In this document: positions 11,150-22,327 of the stretch, in pieces | How positions within the stretch are numbered: position 1 is the stretch's first letter | Layout: every line of letters starts with the position of its first letter | From: Nelumbo lutea | Lineage: Eukaryota > Streptophyta > Magnoliopsida > Proteales > Nelumbonaceae | Assembly: GCA_022828595.1 (NCBI GenBank) | Contig: JAKGHH010000007.1 | Span: 40,486,356 to 40,550,355, forward strand | Reading direction: 5' to 3' | DNA: 64,000 nt | Notes under the pieces: generated by a model | What the model saw: the letters and a program-made list of their open reading frames with translations, nothing else | Told to the model about the DNA's origin: nothing | The model's database searches: none | Made by a program: the position numbers and the translations under genes

Positions 11150-14100
11150 ACACCTCAGACTCAGTATTGAAATAATTTTGACCCAAGCTCGTACTCAGAC
11201 TCGGGGGCTAACTCATCACATGACTCCAGATTTAGATAATCTACAGAATCATACTGGGTATAAATGATCAGATTAATTGGGAGTCGGCAATGGTCAAGGT
11301 TTGAATTATATCATCATACAGGATCTTCTATGATTTTTAATCAACATGCTTTCTCCTTGAAAGATATCTGCCATGTTCCCTCTGTCTGCAAGAATTTACC
11401 TTTTCTGTCAGTTGATTTACAAAGGATAATGATTTGTTTTTTGATTTGCACCGTGACTGTTGCTATGTGTAGGATTATATGGCGACAATCCTCCTTCGAG
11501 GGGCCAATAGAGATTGGATATTTATATAGGTTTTCCTACATCAGGCCACAATTTACTCTCGTATCGTCTTCTTGGAGAACGTACTTTCACTTTGTGGTTG
11601 ATCATCATCACGTTTTTATACAACTATGGCAAAAATGTACGGCAAATGGGTGTTTGTATATTCAAAGTTGGTTCTTTCAGTTTGTTAAGTCTAGTATCTG
11701 CATGAGTCTGTTTATTAGTCCTGTTAAATGGGCAAGAATGCATAAAATGTCCTTTGAAAGTCATCCAGGTTCTTAGTCCAAGCGTCACATTAGATTAATT
11801 TTTTTCAGATGTATCGGGAACCTGCTCCTGTTAAGTCGAATAATGGATTTTCTTATTATGTTAACTCTTTATGAATGATTCTTCAACATGTTCTTGAGTG
11901 TATCCTATGGCTCGAAAATCAAATGTTTGTGATATATTTATTAAATTTAAGATACATGTAGAAGTTTTGTTCAATGCCAAAATAAAAGTCTTTCAGTCAA
12001 ATTGGGCGGAGAGTATCACTCTCCTTCCCAGTACTTAGATCTGAAAGGCATCACACATCGATTGGCATGCCCTCATACACATGAAAAGAACGAATCAGTT
12101 GAATGGAAGCACAAACATGTGATTGAGTCTACTTTATCTCTATTGGCCTCCTCCAAGCTCCCCTTCTCCTTCTGGGCTAATGCGGTAGAAACTATAGTTT
12201 TTTTGATAATTCGACTACCAACAGAGATATTGCATGGTATGTCCCCTCATGAGAAACTCTTTCAGAGATCTCCTGATTACTCTCTGTTGCATTGTTTTGG
12301 GTGTGCGTGCTATCCTTTTCTACGACCCTACAATAAGAATAAGTTTCAATTTTGGTCACTTCAATGCATTTTTATTGGTTACAGTACCTCTCACAAATGG
12401 TATTGGTGTCTCCATGTTCCTTCAAGGCATATTTTTATAGCTCGGCATGTGGTATTTGATGAAACCTTATTTCCAGGAATTTTTGAAGCACCACCAAGCA
12501 TAATTCCTGCTTCCATAGGTACTATCATTTCAGCACCTGCACCTCTACAACCTGCAACACCAGCAATACCTCCTTCATCGCAGCCTCCAATCTGCACCAA
12601 CGTCTAGCTCTAGCTCAGTGACCATTTCTCCAGATTCAGGATCATTGGAGCAATCTTCTTCTGATCAGCCACAAAGGTATTGAAGTATGTAAGACTTACT
12701 GAACTCTACAACATCGGTTTCTTAGCTGATACACATTCATTCTATGCGTATGCGGTCCATGGATGGAACCCTTCCTTGGTCCCAACTTGCGACAAGGTAT
12801 CCAATCTCGTCTGCTCTTCTCACTCTCCTACAAGACCAAGAACCTAAAAATTTTAACAAAGCCAAATCACCAAACTGGCAACTGGCTATGCAAAAAGAAT
12901 ATTAGGCCCTCATTAAAAATGACACTTGGCAATTAGTTTTATATGATCCCTCCATGAACATCGTCAGAACTAAGTGGTATACAAAATAAAGAGGAAGGCA
13001 AATGGAACCATTGATTTTTACAAAGCTTGCCTGGTCGCTCAGGGCTTCAACTAGGTCCTAGGTCTAGATTACTTTGATGCCTTTATTCCTGTTGTCAAAC
13101 TGGTAACCGTACAGACAATACTTTCCATTGCCCTTGTGCAGAATTGGCCAGTTCATCAACTAGATATTAACAATGCCTTCCTTCATGGCATCCTTGATGA
13201 AAATATTTATGTGCATCATCCGAAAGGGTTCATTGATCCCAGATACCCAAATCATGTCTGCAAATTGAAGAAGGCTCTCTATGGCCTAAAACAAGCACCA
13301 CGAGCTTGGTATTCACGATTAAGCTCTGTCCTCAAACATATGAGATTTTGCAACTCCACTATTGATTCGTCTCTCTTTGTTTCTCCTCTAAACAATCAAC
13401 CCTACTTCTGTTGGTATATATCGATGACATTATTTTGACCGGAAACTCTACCGTTGCCAATAGTGATTTTCTCAAGTTACTCTCTTCGCTTTTTCCATTA
13501 AAGGACTTAGGGTCGCTCCACTATTTTTGGGGGTCGAGGTAAGTCGCAAATCTGGTAGTTGTTTCTCTCTTAGCAGCACTACATCCTGGATCTACTACAT
13601 CAAACCAACCTTGAAGGGGAACCTGCAAGTTCGCCCATGTCTACCTCCGGCCGTCTCTCAAAAGATTCCGACAAACCCTTATCTAACCCCACGGAGTATC
13701 GGAGCATTGTTGGGGCTCTATAGTATGTCACCATAACTCGTTTGGATATCTCCTTCACAGTCAACAAAGTCTACCAGTTTCTTCACTCTCCCACTGAGGA
13801 ACATTGGATAGCGGTCAAGCGAATACTTCGCTATCTCAAGGGCACTCTCACTCACAGTCTTCACTTTCGGGGATCCTCTTCTCGGCAATTGACTGCTTAC
13901 ACAAACACCGATTGGGCCAGCTGTCCTGATGATTGATGATCTACAGGGGTTACGCAATTTATCTTGGCTCCAACCTTGATTTCTTGGAGCTCTAAGAAGC
14001 AACATACCATTACTCGCTCCAGTATTGAATTGGAGTTCAGATCTCTTGCCAACACAGTCATGGGGTTGTTATGGATTCAGTCTTTGTTACGAGACATTGG

Positions 14101-14170
14101 CTTTCTAGCTCCCCCCCCCCTTATTCTCTGGTGTGAAACATGTGGAGGTAGACTTTCATTTCCTGCATGA
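11150..14170 (+). pseudogene. copia pol remnant, second copy
   Basis: Protease, integrase, RT and RNase H remnants in the same order as at 2520-5425. The integrase part is open at 12002-12607. The block coding for the second catalytic aspartate again reads Asn-Trp, and here the frame also slips because one G-rich triplet is shorter. RT is open at 13136-13438, after which a missing T breaks the frame before YIDD. The 49 bp at 13739-13787, absent from copy one, encode the RNase H-proximal connection region. Confidence 0.9.
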
Positions 14171-14313
14171 CCTTGTCACCCAGAAGTAGCTTCAAATTTG
14201 GTATGTTCCAATAGCGAACCAGATAGTAGCATCTTCACCAAACCTCTCTCCACAGCTTGGTTTACTAGTCTTCAAGACAAGCTTCTCATCACCCCATTCA
14301 ACTTGTGAGGGGA

Positions 14314-14668
14314 TAATAACGTAGACGTCCATGGGCCCATGCATGCCTATGTAAATCTCCAAGCCCATCAAGGAAACCTACTCATCTAGGTTCTTGTATG
14401 TAACTAGGATAATCCTAATCCTATCTCAAGATAACAAACTAGGATAATCCTAATCCTATCTCCAGATAAGAATTATCCTAGATAAACCTAAATAACCCAG
14501 ATAAGCTCTATCTCTTGACTTCTCATCTTTGTATAGTCCCACTATAACTCAATCTTTGTAATTATAAATAGGGTTGATTCGGCCCTAGTAAATATAAGTT
14601 AACCAACTCATTTCTCAATTTATCTCTCCAAATCTCTATTATTTTATTTATGTTTTTCTGTTTTAACT
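14314..14668 (+). repeat. 3' LTR of copia, second copy
   Basis: 355 bp, essentially the same as 5567-5921. It is preceded by the same polypurine tract and followed by CTCAT. Confidence 0.9.
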
Positions 14669-14673
14669 CTCAT

Positions 14674-15638
14674 AAAGCAAGAGAATAGATGAGAGGGGAA
14701 ATCACAATATACATGAAATTATTATTCTACTTTGAGCTGTAAATAACTTATCCTTCACCAGCTCCAAAGCATGTAAACAATACTAAATAGAACAATTACA
14801 GAAAAAAAAAAAGAAAAAAAACAACTTGACTAATATATGAAGAAAAAATAACATCAAATCATACCTAGGCAACAAAGTAGGCACTTAATATTTTATATTT
14901 TTTATAATTTATATAATGTGGTTTATACAATTAATATGGGTACCATTAGATCAGATCGTTTATCTTATTTCATATATATCTACTTTTGTTCTTGGGGTGA
15001 TGTTGCATACTATCTACATTCTTATTAAATTACAATGTGCTTGTTGCTTATTTTGCACTTGTATTCAAATCTGAAATGGATGATTGTTAACAAATAACCA
15101 TCTGCCTTCCTTGCTTCCATCAAGTTAAAGATTCCCCATCAATAATGCCAAGTTAAACAATTGAATGTTTATATTGACAATCTTGCTTGTGGGATGTGGT
15201 AGCATAGACATGATCCATGAAATATATATTTCATCCTCTATAATGGCTGAAGTATGAATCTGTTTCTTGCAAAACTATAATTTTAGTAATGGTAAAAATT
15301 GATTGAACCATATCCTCAGTCATGAGCAAAACCAGAAGGTTTTGGCTGAAGTTTCCAAAGTGTTTTCTAAAACATTGATTGAACCATACCCTCAGTCATG
15401 AGCAAATGTCTGTAGTCTGAGCCGAAAAGGAAAATAACATAGCTATTTCATCTCTAACAAGATGGTGGATAAGTAACATAGCTATTTCAAGTAACCCCCC
15501 AACTTGAGTTATATACCAAACATCTAGTTTCATAACAAGTAACCCCCAACTTGCTAGCCGAATGTTAGTGAAGCTAGCTATTTCAAGTTACGATTTGCTT
15601 TGACTTTTTCTTTCTTTGTGATCACTCTAATGTGAATG

Positions 15639-15642
<4 letters not shown>
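14674..15642. other. non-coding stretch, duplicate of 5927-6897
   Basis: No gene seen. Nearly identical to the first copy, with a few indels. Confidence 0.6.

Positions 15643-15709
<67 letters not shown>
15643..15709. repeat. TA microsatellite, second copy
   Basis: TA units with one AA interruption near 15680. Confidence 0.95.
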
Positions 15710-15713
<4 letters not shown>

Positions 15714-15742
15714 TGTGCAATAATGTTTATAGGGACTTTAGG

Positions 15743-16700
15743 AATGGCTTCTGGGGATAATTATGATAAGGCCTATTGGAAGGATCCAACACTATAGAAG
15801 CTATTGTTGGACCTATGTATTGATGAGGTGACTATCCACGGAAGGCAAGGGGAACCATTGAGGAAAGATTCATGGGCACTGATACAAAAGAAGTTAAAGG
15901 AAAATATTCAAAAGAACTTTTCACAAAACAACTTAAAAATGGGTTCGATTATTTGAAGAGAAAATATCAACTTTGGGTGACCCTAATTAGTAGGACGAGA
16001 AATGGATACAACCCAACCATGAGTATAGTGGACTAGACAAATGAGCAATGGGAAGATTTCTTGAAGATAATTAGTTTGGAATTTTGTTGTTGATAGGTAT
16101 ATCTTTGTGTATAAGGTCTAATAGGATGGATTGTTTGTTTATATGGTAACAGGCATATCCAAATGCAAAAGTATTTAGGTATGCGGAGTTGCAGTTTGTG
16201 GATGAGTGCAGAGCATTGTTAGATGGGGCTTGTGCAACTGGAGAAGTTGGCTGAACTCCATTTGCGAATAGGCTGAGACAAGTAACCTCTACTAGTGTAT
16301 CATCTGCTTCACCATCTTTTGAATTTGAGGATGAGACCCCAGAGGGTGGTCCTATTGATCTTGATGACACCCATGTCACACCTCCCACAAGGCCTCAAGC
16401 TTAAACACAATAGACATTTAAAGGGTCTACAAGTCCAAGTGAACAACTATCTAAAAGGCAAAAGAAGGGCATTAGTGAGATTGATGTCAAGATAGAGAAG
16501 CTTCTTGACATACTGATTGCTGAGGATGGAGTTCTAACTGTAGAAGGTTGCATGCAAAAACTCCATGAAATGGGATGGACAGCTAGAACTCCTTTGAGGT
16601 TTCAATTTTCTTCGTGGAAAACCCAAAAGCTAGGAAGGAGTGAATCCATTGGTGTGGAACATGGAACACATTCAATGAGGAGGAGATGAAAAGGTGGATA
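15743..16700 (+). pseudogene. PIF/Harbinger Myb/SANT-like DNA-binding protein
   Basis: Starts at ATG 15743. The encoded order is: acidic/aromatic start, a tryptophan-based Myb/SANT-like helix region (DEVTIHGRQG, DSWALIQKKL, then QLKNGFDYLKRKYQLW after a frame change near 15930), a DWTNEQWEDFLK-like segment near 16030, and a CRALLDGACATGE segment near 16210-16250. A long acidic/serine-rich linker and a terminal EGCMQKLHEMG segment near 16545-16575 follow. This arrangement matches the Myb/SANT-like proteins that accompany the transposase in plant PIF/Harbinger elements and are thought to help bind the transposon ends. A stop at 15797-15799 and further stops and frameshifts show it is inactive. 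It is far better preserved than its counterpart at 7001. Confidence 0.85.
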
Positions 16701-17029
16701 TCACTGTGGGCTAAGAGGATGAACCTCTCATAGAAGTTGTTTGTCGATTTCAGTGGTATTTGAACATGATGTTTCGATTGAACAAATGGGTTGAACCTTT
16801 TTTCTCTAGTTTGAAATGATACACTTTACTTCTAGGTGGACATATGCAATATGCTTTTTTTTTTGGATTTTTTTTTATATTTTGGATATGTTATAGATTA
16901 TATTAGTTTGTAGCACTCGATGATTTGACATAATTGACATTTTCATATTTCTCTTCGACATGCTTGGATATTTGCTTTTAGATTAATCTTAATGTAGAAT
17001 TTTAACTTTCTAGGTATCCAACAAATGTG

Positions 17030-18259
17030 TTAACAACTAGGATGAAGAGATTGAGTATAATTATCCTCCTATATTGGTATATAAAAAAACATTTATGGCA
17101 GTGTATTCCGAGGATGTCAGATTGTGAATCTGCACTACCCGGTTATATCTATACACGAGAGCTATTAAATGGAAATGATACCCAAACCATCGAGGTTTTG
17201 AGGATGCCTGTTGAATCATATTTATGGATATGTGACCATTTTTGAAATCGTGGATGGTTGCACAATAGTTGATACATCTTAGTGGAGGAAAAGATGGCTA
17301 TGTTTCTCTTGTATTTAAGCCATAATGAAAGGTTCTCTATTCTAAAGAGACGGTTCCAAAACTCCACTCAAACAATGCATAGATACTTCCATCAAGTGTT
17401 AGCTGCTATGATGGAATTTGCACAAGAGATGATCTATCCAACTACATTTGACCCAAACCCAAACATCCCAGGGCACTACAAATGATTATGATAAGTATTC
17501 AAGGTAACTAATCGACAAAATCACATAGGTTTCATAATTTTTATTAGGATAGGGGTTGAGATGAGAATGAGTTTTATTTGTTTGTTTTCATTTGTTGTTG
17601 AAGAGTGTTGTTGGTGCTTTAGATGGCACACTTGTTCATGTTGTGGCACCACTGGAGAAACAACTGAAATATCGAGGAAGATGAGGGAAAGAATGTTTCC
17701 AAAATGTGCTAGCAGTTTGTGATTTTAACATGATGTTCATGTATGTCCACCTTCTGGTAAGAATGTTGTTCTAGGGGTGTTCATTATTTTTTGGTAAATT
17801 CATTTTTTGATAGATAAATTTGATTGACATAGACAAGTACTACCTATGCGATGTTGCATACGCTAATACAAGAAAATTTAGGGCACCCTATCAAAATGCA
17901 CGATATTGGGCAGCAACGAACTTTTGACATGTGAGTGCTAGGACTAAAGAAGAACAATTCAACCAAGCACATGCAAAGCTGAGAAATGTAATTGAGAGAT
18001 CATTTGGTGTCCTGAAAGCTTGGTTTCCAATTTTTAAAAGGATGGCACCTTTCAATCTCCATTCCAACGAGACATAGTCATTACATGCTTTGCTATCCAC
18101 AACTATCTAAGAAGGGAATCAATAGTTGATTCCCTTTTCAGTGACTATGGTGATCCTAATATGCAAGTGCCTAATGAAAATGTAAAGGTAGAGACAGAAG
18201 GGCATGATGATGGAGAGACTCCTCATGGGCAAGAATTAGTAGATAGGAACATGCATTGA
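17030..18259 (+). pseudogene. PIF/Harbinger (HARBI1-like) DDE transposase
   Basis: DDE_Tnp_4-type transposase. The N-terminal region includes RELLNGN, EVLRMPVESYLWICDHF, VEEKMAMFLLYLSHNER and an HTH-like QNSTQTMHRYFHQVLAAM. The catalytic core has the first aspartate in ALDGT (about 17610), followed by KYRGR and QNVLAVCDFNM. The second aspartate is in YYLCDVAYANTRKF (about 17840-17880, family VDAGY) and the glutamate in NVIERSFGVLKAWFP (about 17985-18030). The end has an IVITCFAIHNYLRRE segment, an acidic tail and a TGA at 18257. So all three catalytic residues can be read, but about three stops and several frameshifts remain. It follows the Myb/SANT gene in the same orientation, as in plant Harbinger elements. 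I could not find the terminal inverted repeats or the 3-bp target duplication. Confidence 0.9.
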
Positions 18260-18338
18260 ACTATTTGTTTTTAGTCATAGTTGTGTACTTGAACTATTAT
18301 TAGAACTACTTGTTTGTTTGTAGTGTACCATTATAGTT

Positions 18339-18599
18339 ATGTACATGAACAATGTAGGGAAAATGGTTGTTAGGCATTCTTCAATCATGTGTGCATGCGG
18401 GGTTGCCTATATGGAACTTTACAAAGCTGTGACAGATGAAAATCATGGAAGAATTTTCTTGTGTTGCCCACTATGGGAAAAGCATACACACTCTTTTTAT
18501 TGGGCTAATGAACTGATTACCGACCTTGTGGCAGAGCTCAGGGAGTTTAATCAACCCACTTCATGGCTTGTAGAAACCCTGAATATCACAACCGTTTGA
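18339..18599 (+). CDS. small GRF-type zinc-finger protein within Harbinger element
   Basis: An intact 86-codon frame from ATG 18339 to a TGA, 80 bp beyond the transposase stop and on the same strand. Residues 18-58 fit the GRF zinc finger: C18-A-C20-G, then N35-H-G-R38-I-F, C43-P, then H51-S-F-Y-W55 and N57-E. In the family the fourth ligand is usually a cysteine just before the aromatic pair; here a histidine is at that place, so the finger would be CCCH. GRF fingers bind nucleic acid in several DNA-processing proteins. Other starts (Met 3, 9 or 17) are possible. The position suggests a third element-encoded gene or a captured fragment; no function is proven, and the surrounding genes are dead. 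Confidence 0.6.
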   Translation: MYMNNVGKMVVRHSSIMCACGVAYMELYKAVTDENHGRIFLCCPLWEKHTHSFYWANELITDLVAELREFNQPTSWLVETLNITTV

Positions 18600-18659
18600 G
18601 GATGATATGGCACTCGGATGTCGCATGCATCTCTTACATGCAATGTTATCTAGTTTATT

Positions 18660-19347
18660 ATTATTGTAGTTCTAATTTTTTTTTTGTTTATTATTGTTGT
18701 GGTGGTTGCATAGGGTAGTTATGAAACAAGTAGGATAATTATATGTATGACACACAGATGTGTAGGTACTTTACTATGGGAATGATATAATTTTTTGAAA
18801 CCTTTTCAAATATTATTTTGCTAACTATCATTATACACTCGTGGCATTTATTGGTATTTTCAACATTATTTTATTTTTTAATAATTTATTTCCAAATTTT
18901 CAAAATTTCAAGTAGAATTCATAGTTATTAATTATTTTTATTAATTTTTACTTGTGTTTTTTATTAATTATTAGTTATTTTTATTAATTATTAATTATGT
19001 TTTTTATTAATTAATAAGTATTAGTTATTTTTATTAACTATTAATTATTTTTGTTAATTATTATTTATTTTTATTAATTATTTATTATTTTTTTAACTAT
19101 TAGTTATTTTTATTTATTATTAATCTTTATTTGTGTTTTTATTAATTATTAATTATTCTATTTTTTATATTTAATTATTATTTTAATTAATTATTAAATA
19201 TTATTTTGAAGTTGATAAATTATTTTATATGAAATAGTATAAGTTGAGCTCAAAATTACCAAATAGTCTATTCTAGGGGTAAAATAATAAAATCAGAAAA
19301 TTTCACATGTTAAAAGTTTGGTCCAACACAAACAAGCTTGTCTATTC
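18660..19347. repeat. AT-rich low-complexity tract, second copy
   Basis: Counterpart of 10207-10971. Copy one ends in CTTGTCTATTC, matching 19337-19347 here, which marks the right limit of the duplicated sequence. Confidence 0.75.
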
Positions 19348-20404
19348 AAAGCCTCTAAAAAGTAGAAAAGCATTTATACCCCTTTTTAGATTTCAGACAC
19401 TTTTAATATCTTTTTAACTTTGATACCAACTGACATAGTTAGGAAACAAATCACATTCAAAGAGGTTTCAAAGAAAAGAACTAGAGTCGAAAATAGGAAG
19501 AATAAATTCACCGAATAATTAAGAGAAAATCAACAAAACCACTTCTTCTTGCAATACTCTTCTCCTTTTATAGACTTTCTTTTACACCCTTGTGCCTCTT
19601 ACAAGAAAGTTTCTTTATTTAATTTGAACACTCCTTATTAGAATCCTACTAAATCAGTTCAAAAAGAAAGACCTAATTGAAGACAAATTTGGAAATCCCG
19701 TTTACATGCTAATTTGATAAATGTGAATCAGATAGATTAAAGAATGTTGTAATGATGCTAATTTGGTAAATAAAAACTAAGATGGGTCTCGAAAACTACC
19801 TTAGTAAATGTTTACTCAATTGAGCCAAATCCCATACTACATCATATATGTTCATCTACAAATCTGTTATTACTAAGATGCTCATTGGGTCGATGGGGAT
19901 GGATGGGACATTATGATATCTGAACCTTAGTTCCCCGGCTTCTTCTCATGACAAAAACTAAATGTTACATTCCCAAACGGCAGAGTTGCAAATTTTATCG
20001 ATCATCAAACCATGCAATGGAAATTAAATCTGATGTTGTCCGTGCCCATTTCCCAGAGCCTATAGCCTCTGGTATCTTCCCAAGTGGCATTTCCAGAAGC
20101 CAGCGCAACCATGAAAGAATCCAGATTCAATCCTCACACCATCCTCAACCCTTTCTGCCGTGCATTGGGAACACCTTTTCATGAATAAAAATATACAAGT
20201 ATGAAGATGGTCCCATTGCACGGCTGCAAGTGCTGTGAGGACTAAATCCAAACTCACTATGAAGGATGTATTAGCATGCAAACTCAACCCCGGATATACT
20301 GTAAATTCAGGTTATAAGTGTCTGTGGGCTGACTCTCGAGGCCCATCCATGTGCACTGAATATGACCTAGGTTTGTGGTGGAAATCCTAGTGGAAACACT
20401 TTAA
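19348..20404. other. intergenic stretch, no gene recognised
   Basis: Open frames at 19948-20184 and on the minus strand at 20060-20287 overlap each other and show no domain I recognise; I leave them uncalled. Confidence 0.45.
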
Positions 20405-20409
20405 TTTGC

Positions 20410-21480
20410 CACCTCGGGTTTTTTCTTATTATGGAGATGCCTCAATGGGGTGCTTCCGATGGCATTGGAGCTTGCAAAACGAAGCACTAAGGTTGACCTC
20501 ACCTGTCCACTGTGTGGAATGGACAATGAAAGCTTACAGCATCTCTTTTTGGTGTCCACCTGTCAAAGCCATTTTTGGCTTCCAAACTATGGTTCAAAAT
20601 ATCAATACAGGGCGATATGCCAATAGGGCATGTCGGCCTGTATCGCTACTGTTTCTTTTTTCTGAATCTGGTTTAGAGGGGCCGGTCTAAGGCCTGTCTA
20701 CCCCCTGAACCACTTGCTAATCCGAAATATCCCCTATAGGAGTATATTGGAAAGGCTCCGATACAATATGTATTAGCCGATATGTGATGATATTTTGAAC
20801 CTTCTTCCAAACTGAGCCTGATAAATGTTTATGTGAATTAAAGGAATGGCAAAACATGGACTCGGATTTGGGTACTGTCGACAGTACTGTTTTCAATAAT
20901 GGGGTTATTATACTATGGTGTATTTGAAAAACCAGATGTAAGAAAATTTTTTATTAAGAGTTCCTCGCGGAGAAAGTGTTGGTCGTATCTTGTGCACAAA
21001 CTAGCATACCCTATTCCCTAACCCCTCTTCCAGCCTTCTCACAAGATCGGTTGTGTCCCATCATTAACAAAAACCATGGGGAGTTGGGCTGAGTCCGGAT
21101 CTCCTGTTCACACAAACTTTGCCCATGTCTACCCACATAACATCGTAGCTACACAAAAAACATCTAATCCTCCCCTATAGTATTATGAAGGGGAGGTGTT
21201 CCCAATTCATGGGATAGTGTTATGGATAGTCGTGGGCAGAGTTTTCATGAGCAGGAAATTCAAAGTCGGGCTTAACAGCAATATTGATGATGCCTTAAAG
21301 TCTACTACTGCAGGAATAGGCACTGTCATCATGAATCATGCGGGTGATTTCATTACTGCTTGTGCAAAAGGTGCCATTCATCTTCTTCTCAGATCGCGAC
21401 GCAGTAGCATTTAAAGGATTGCTATTGGCCAAATCTCTTGGGATTAATCACGTGTGCATTGAACGAGAAAACCAAAAAAC
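20410..21480 (+). pseudogene. LINE remnant: zinc-binding RT tail and RNase H
   Basis: Two pieces of a plant non-LTR retrotransposon. First, at about 20428-20590, a zf-RVT domain: LWRCLNGVLPMALELAKR, then CPLCGMDNESLQHLF with the Cys pair at 20504-20515, then C..HFW. Second, at about 21255-21470, an RVT_3-type RNase H: IDDALKSTTAGIGTVIMNHAGDF, then after one frameshift AVAFKGLLLAKSLGINHVCIE. These two domains occur in this order at the 3' end of plant LINE ORF2. About 600 bp between them (20600-21200) is not recognisable. No upstream RT or endonuclease is left. Confidence 0.8.
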
Positions 21481-21484
21481 AATT

Positions 21485-22060
21485 AAGCTGTATAAGGGCT
21501 AATTAATTCCTCTGCGTCGAGATCAAATCAGCCCCAACAAGATTGCCCTCCGCTCCGCAATGTTCTACAGCACATCGGGAACATCTCCTGATACATCATC
21601 ATTTCTGATTTTCTCATCAGATGTTTCCTATACCACGGCGGGGATGTGCCGTGGGACGTTATGGGGCTGATTTGAACTCCTCTCTGTCGATCATTTATCA
21701 GACTTTAGCCACTTGCAGAAGTCTTATCAGGGAATCTCTCATATCTCTATAACCTTAGTGGACCTGGTGGTTACTGTTTTCCCCCATTTGAACTCCTCTC
21801 TCCACCTTTTTTCCCTCCATTTTCAGAGAGAAACAAAGTACAAGTTTTTGATGATTACAATGAAATCGTCTTTCTGGCTTAAAAAATGATATATATATAT
21901 AGAGAGAGAGAGAGTGAGTGAGAGAGAGAGAGGTTATTGTTCGAAAATTCAGATCATCACCCAAGATCTTTCAGTAACATCTAGATTACCATAAAATGGA
22001 GGCTTCTTTTCCATGTTACAAGCAAGAACAGCGACGAGTCCAAATATAATTGTTGTCAGA
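21485..22060. other. intergenic stretch downstream of the epimerase gene
   Basis: No gene. A GA/TA microsatellite sits at 21889-21933 (TA units followed by GA units). Confidence 0.5.
21889..21933. repeat. TA-GA compound microsatellite
   Basis: TATATATATA followed by about 20 GA/GT units. Confidence 0.95.
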
Positions 22061-22327
22061 AAAGACTTCTGCAATAATGAGAAGGGTTAGTATAAGGAGC
22101 TATATGGGCTGGATGCATTATTATTCAACTTTCTCTGTTCTCATTAATATAACAAATGGGCTTGCTCCTACGCTGATTTATCTCCAAAATGAATACCCAA
22201 AACCTCCCCTTTGCATAATGAAACCCCTCTATCAAGGAAAAGGTCAGTAAGAAATAAATGTGGGAGCTCAATGCACAGCCGCACCTATCTGAATCTTCTG
22301 TTACAAATTACAATGTGGAATGATCTA
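22061..22327 (-). other. probable 3' UTR of the epimerase gene
   Basis: Directly downstream of the TGA stop on the minus strand. I did not find a clear AATAAA signal, so the end point is a guess. Confidence 0.35.

Larger units (their letters stand above)
11072..14668 (+). mobile_element. copia element, second copy, 5' truncated by contig start
   Basis: Collinear with 2413-5921. It starts inside the gag zinc-knuckle region and lacks the 5' LTR only because the contig begins there. Its 3' LTR is followed by the same CTCAT target duplication (14669-14673) and the same downstream genomic sequence as copy one, so it is the same insertion event, not an independent one. Between 11072 and about 12010 it carries many extra single bases relative to copy one; beyond 12010 the two are nearly identical. 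Confidence 0.93.

Noticed and set aside
12002..12607. 201-codon frame as a host gene
   Set aside because: It reads as copia integrase (VIESTLSLLASSKLPFSFWA and FIGYSTSHKWYWCLHVPS type motifs) with the catalytic region broken.
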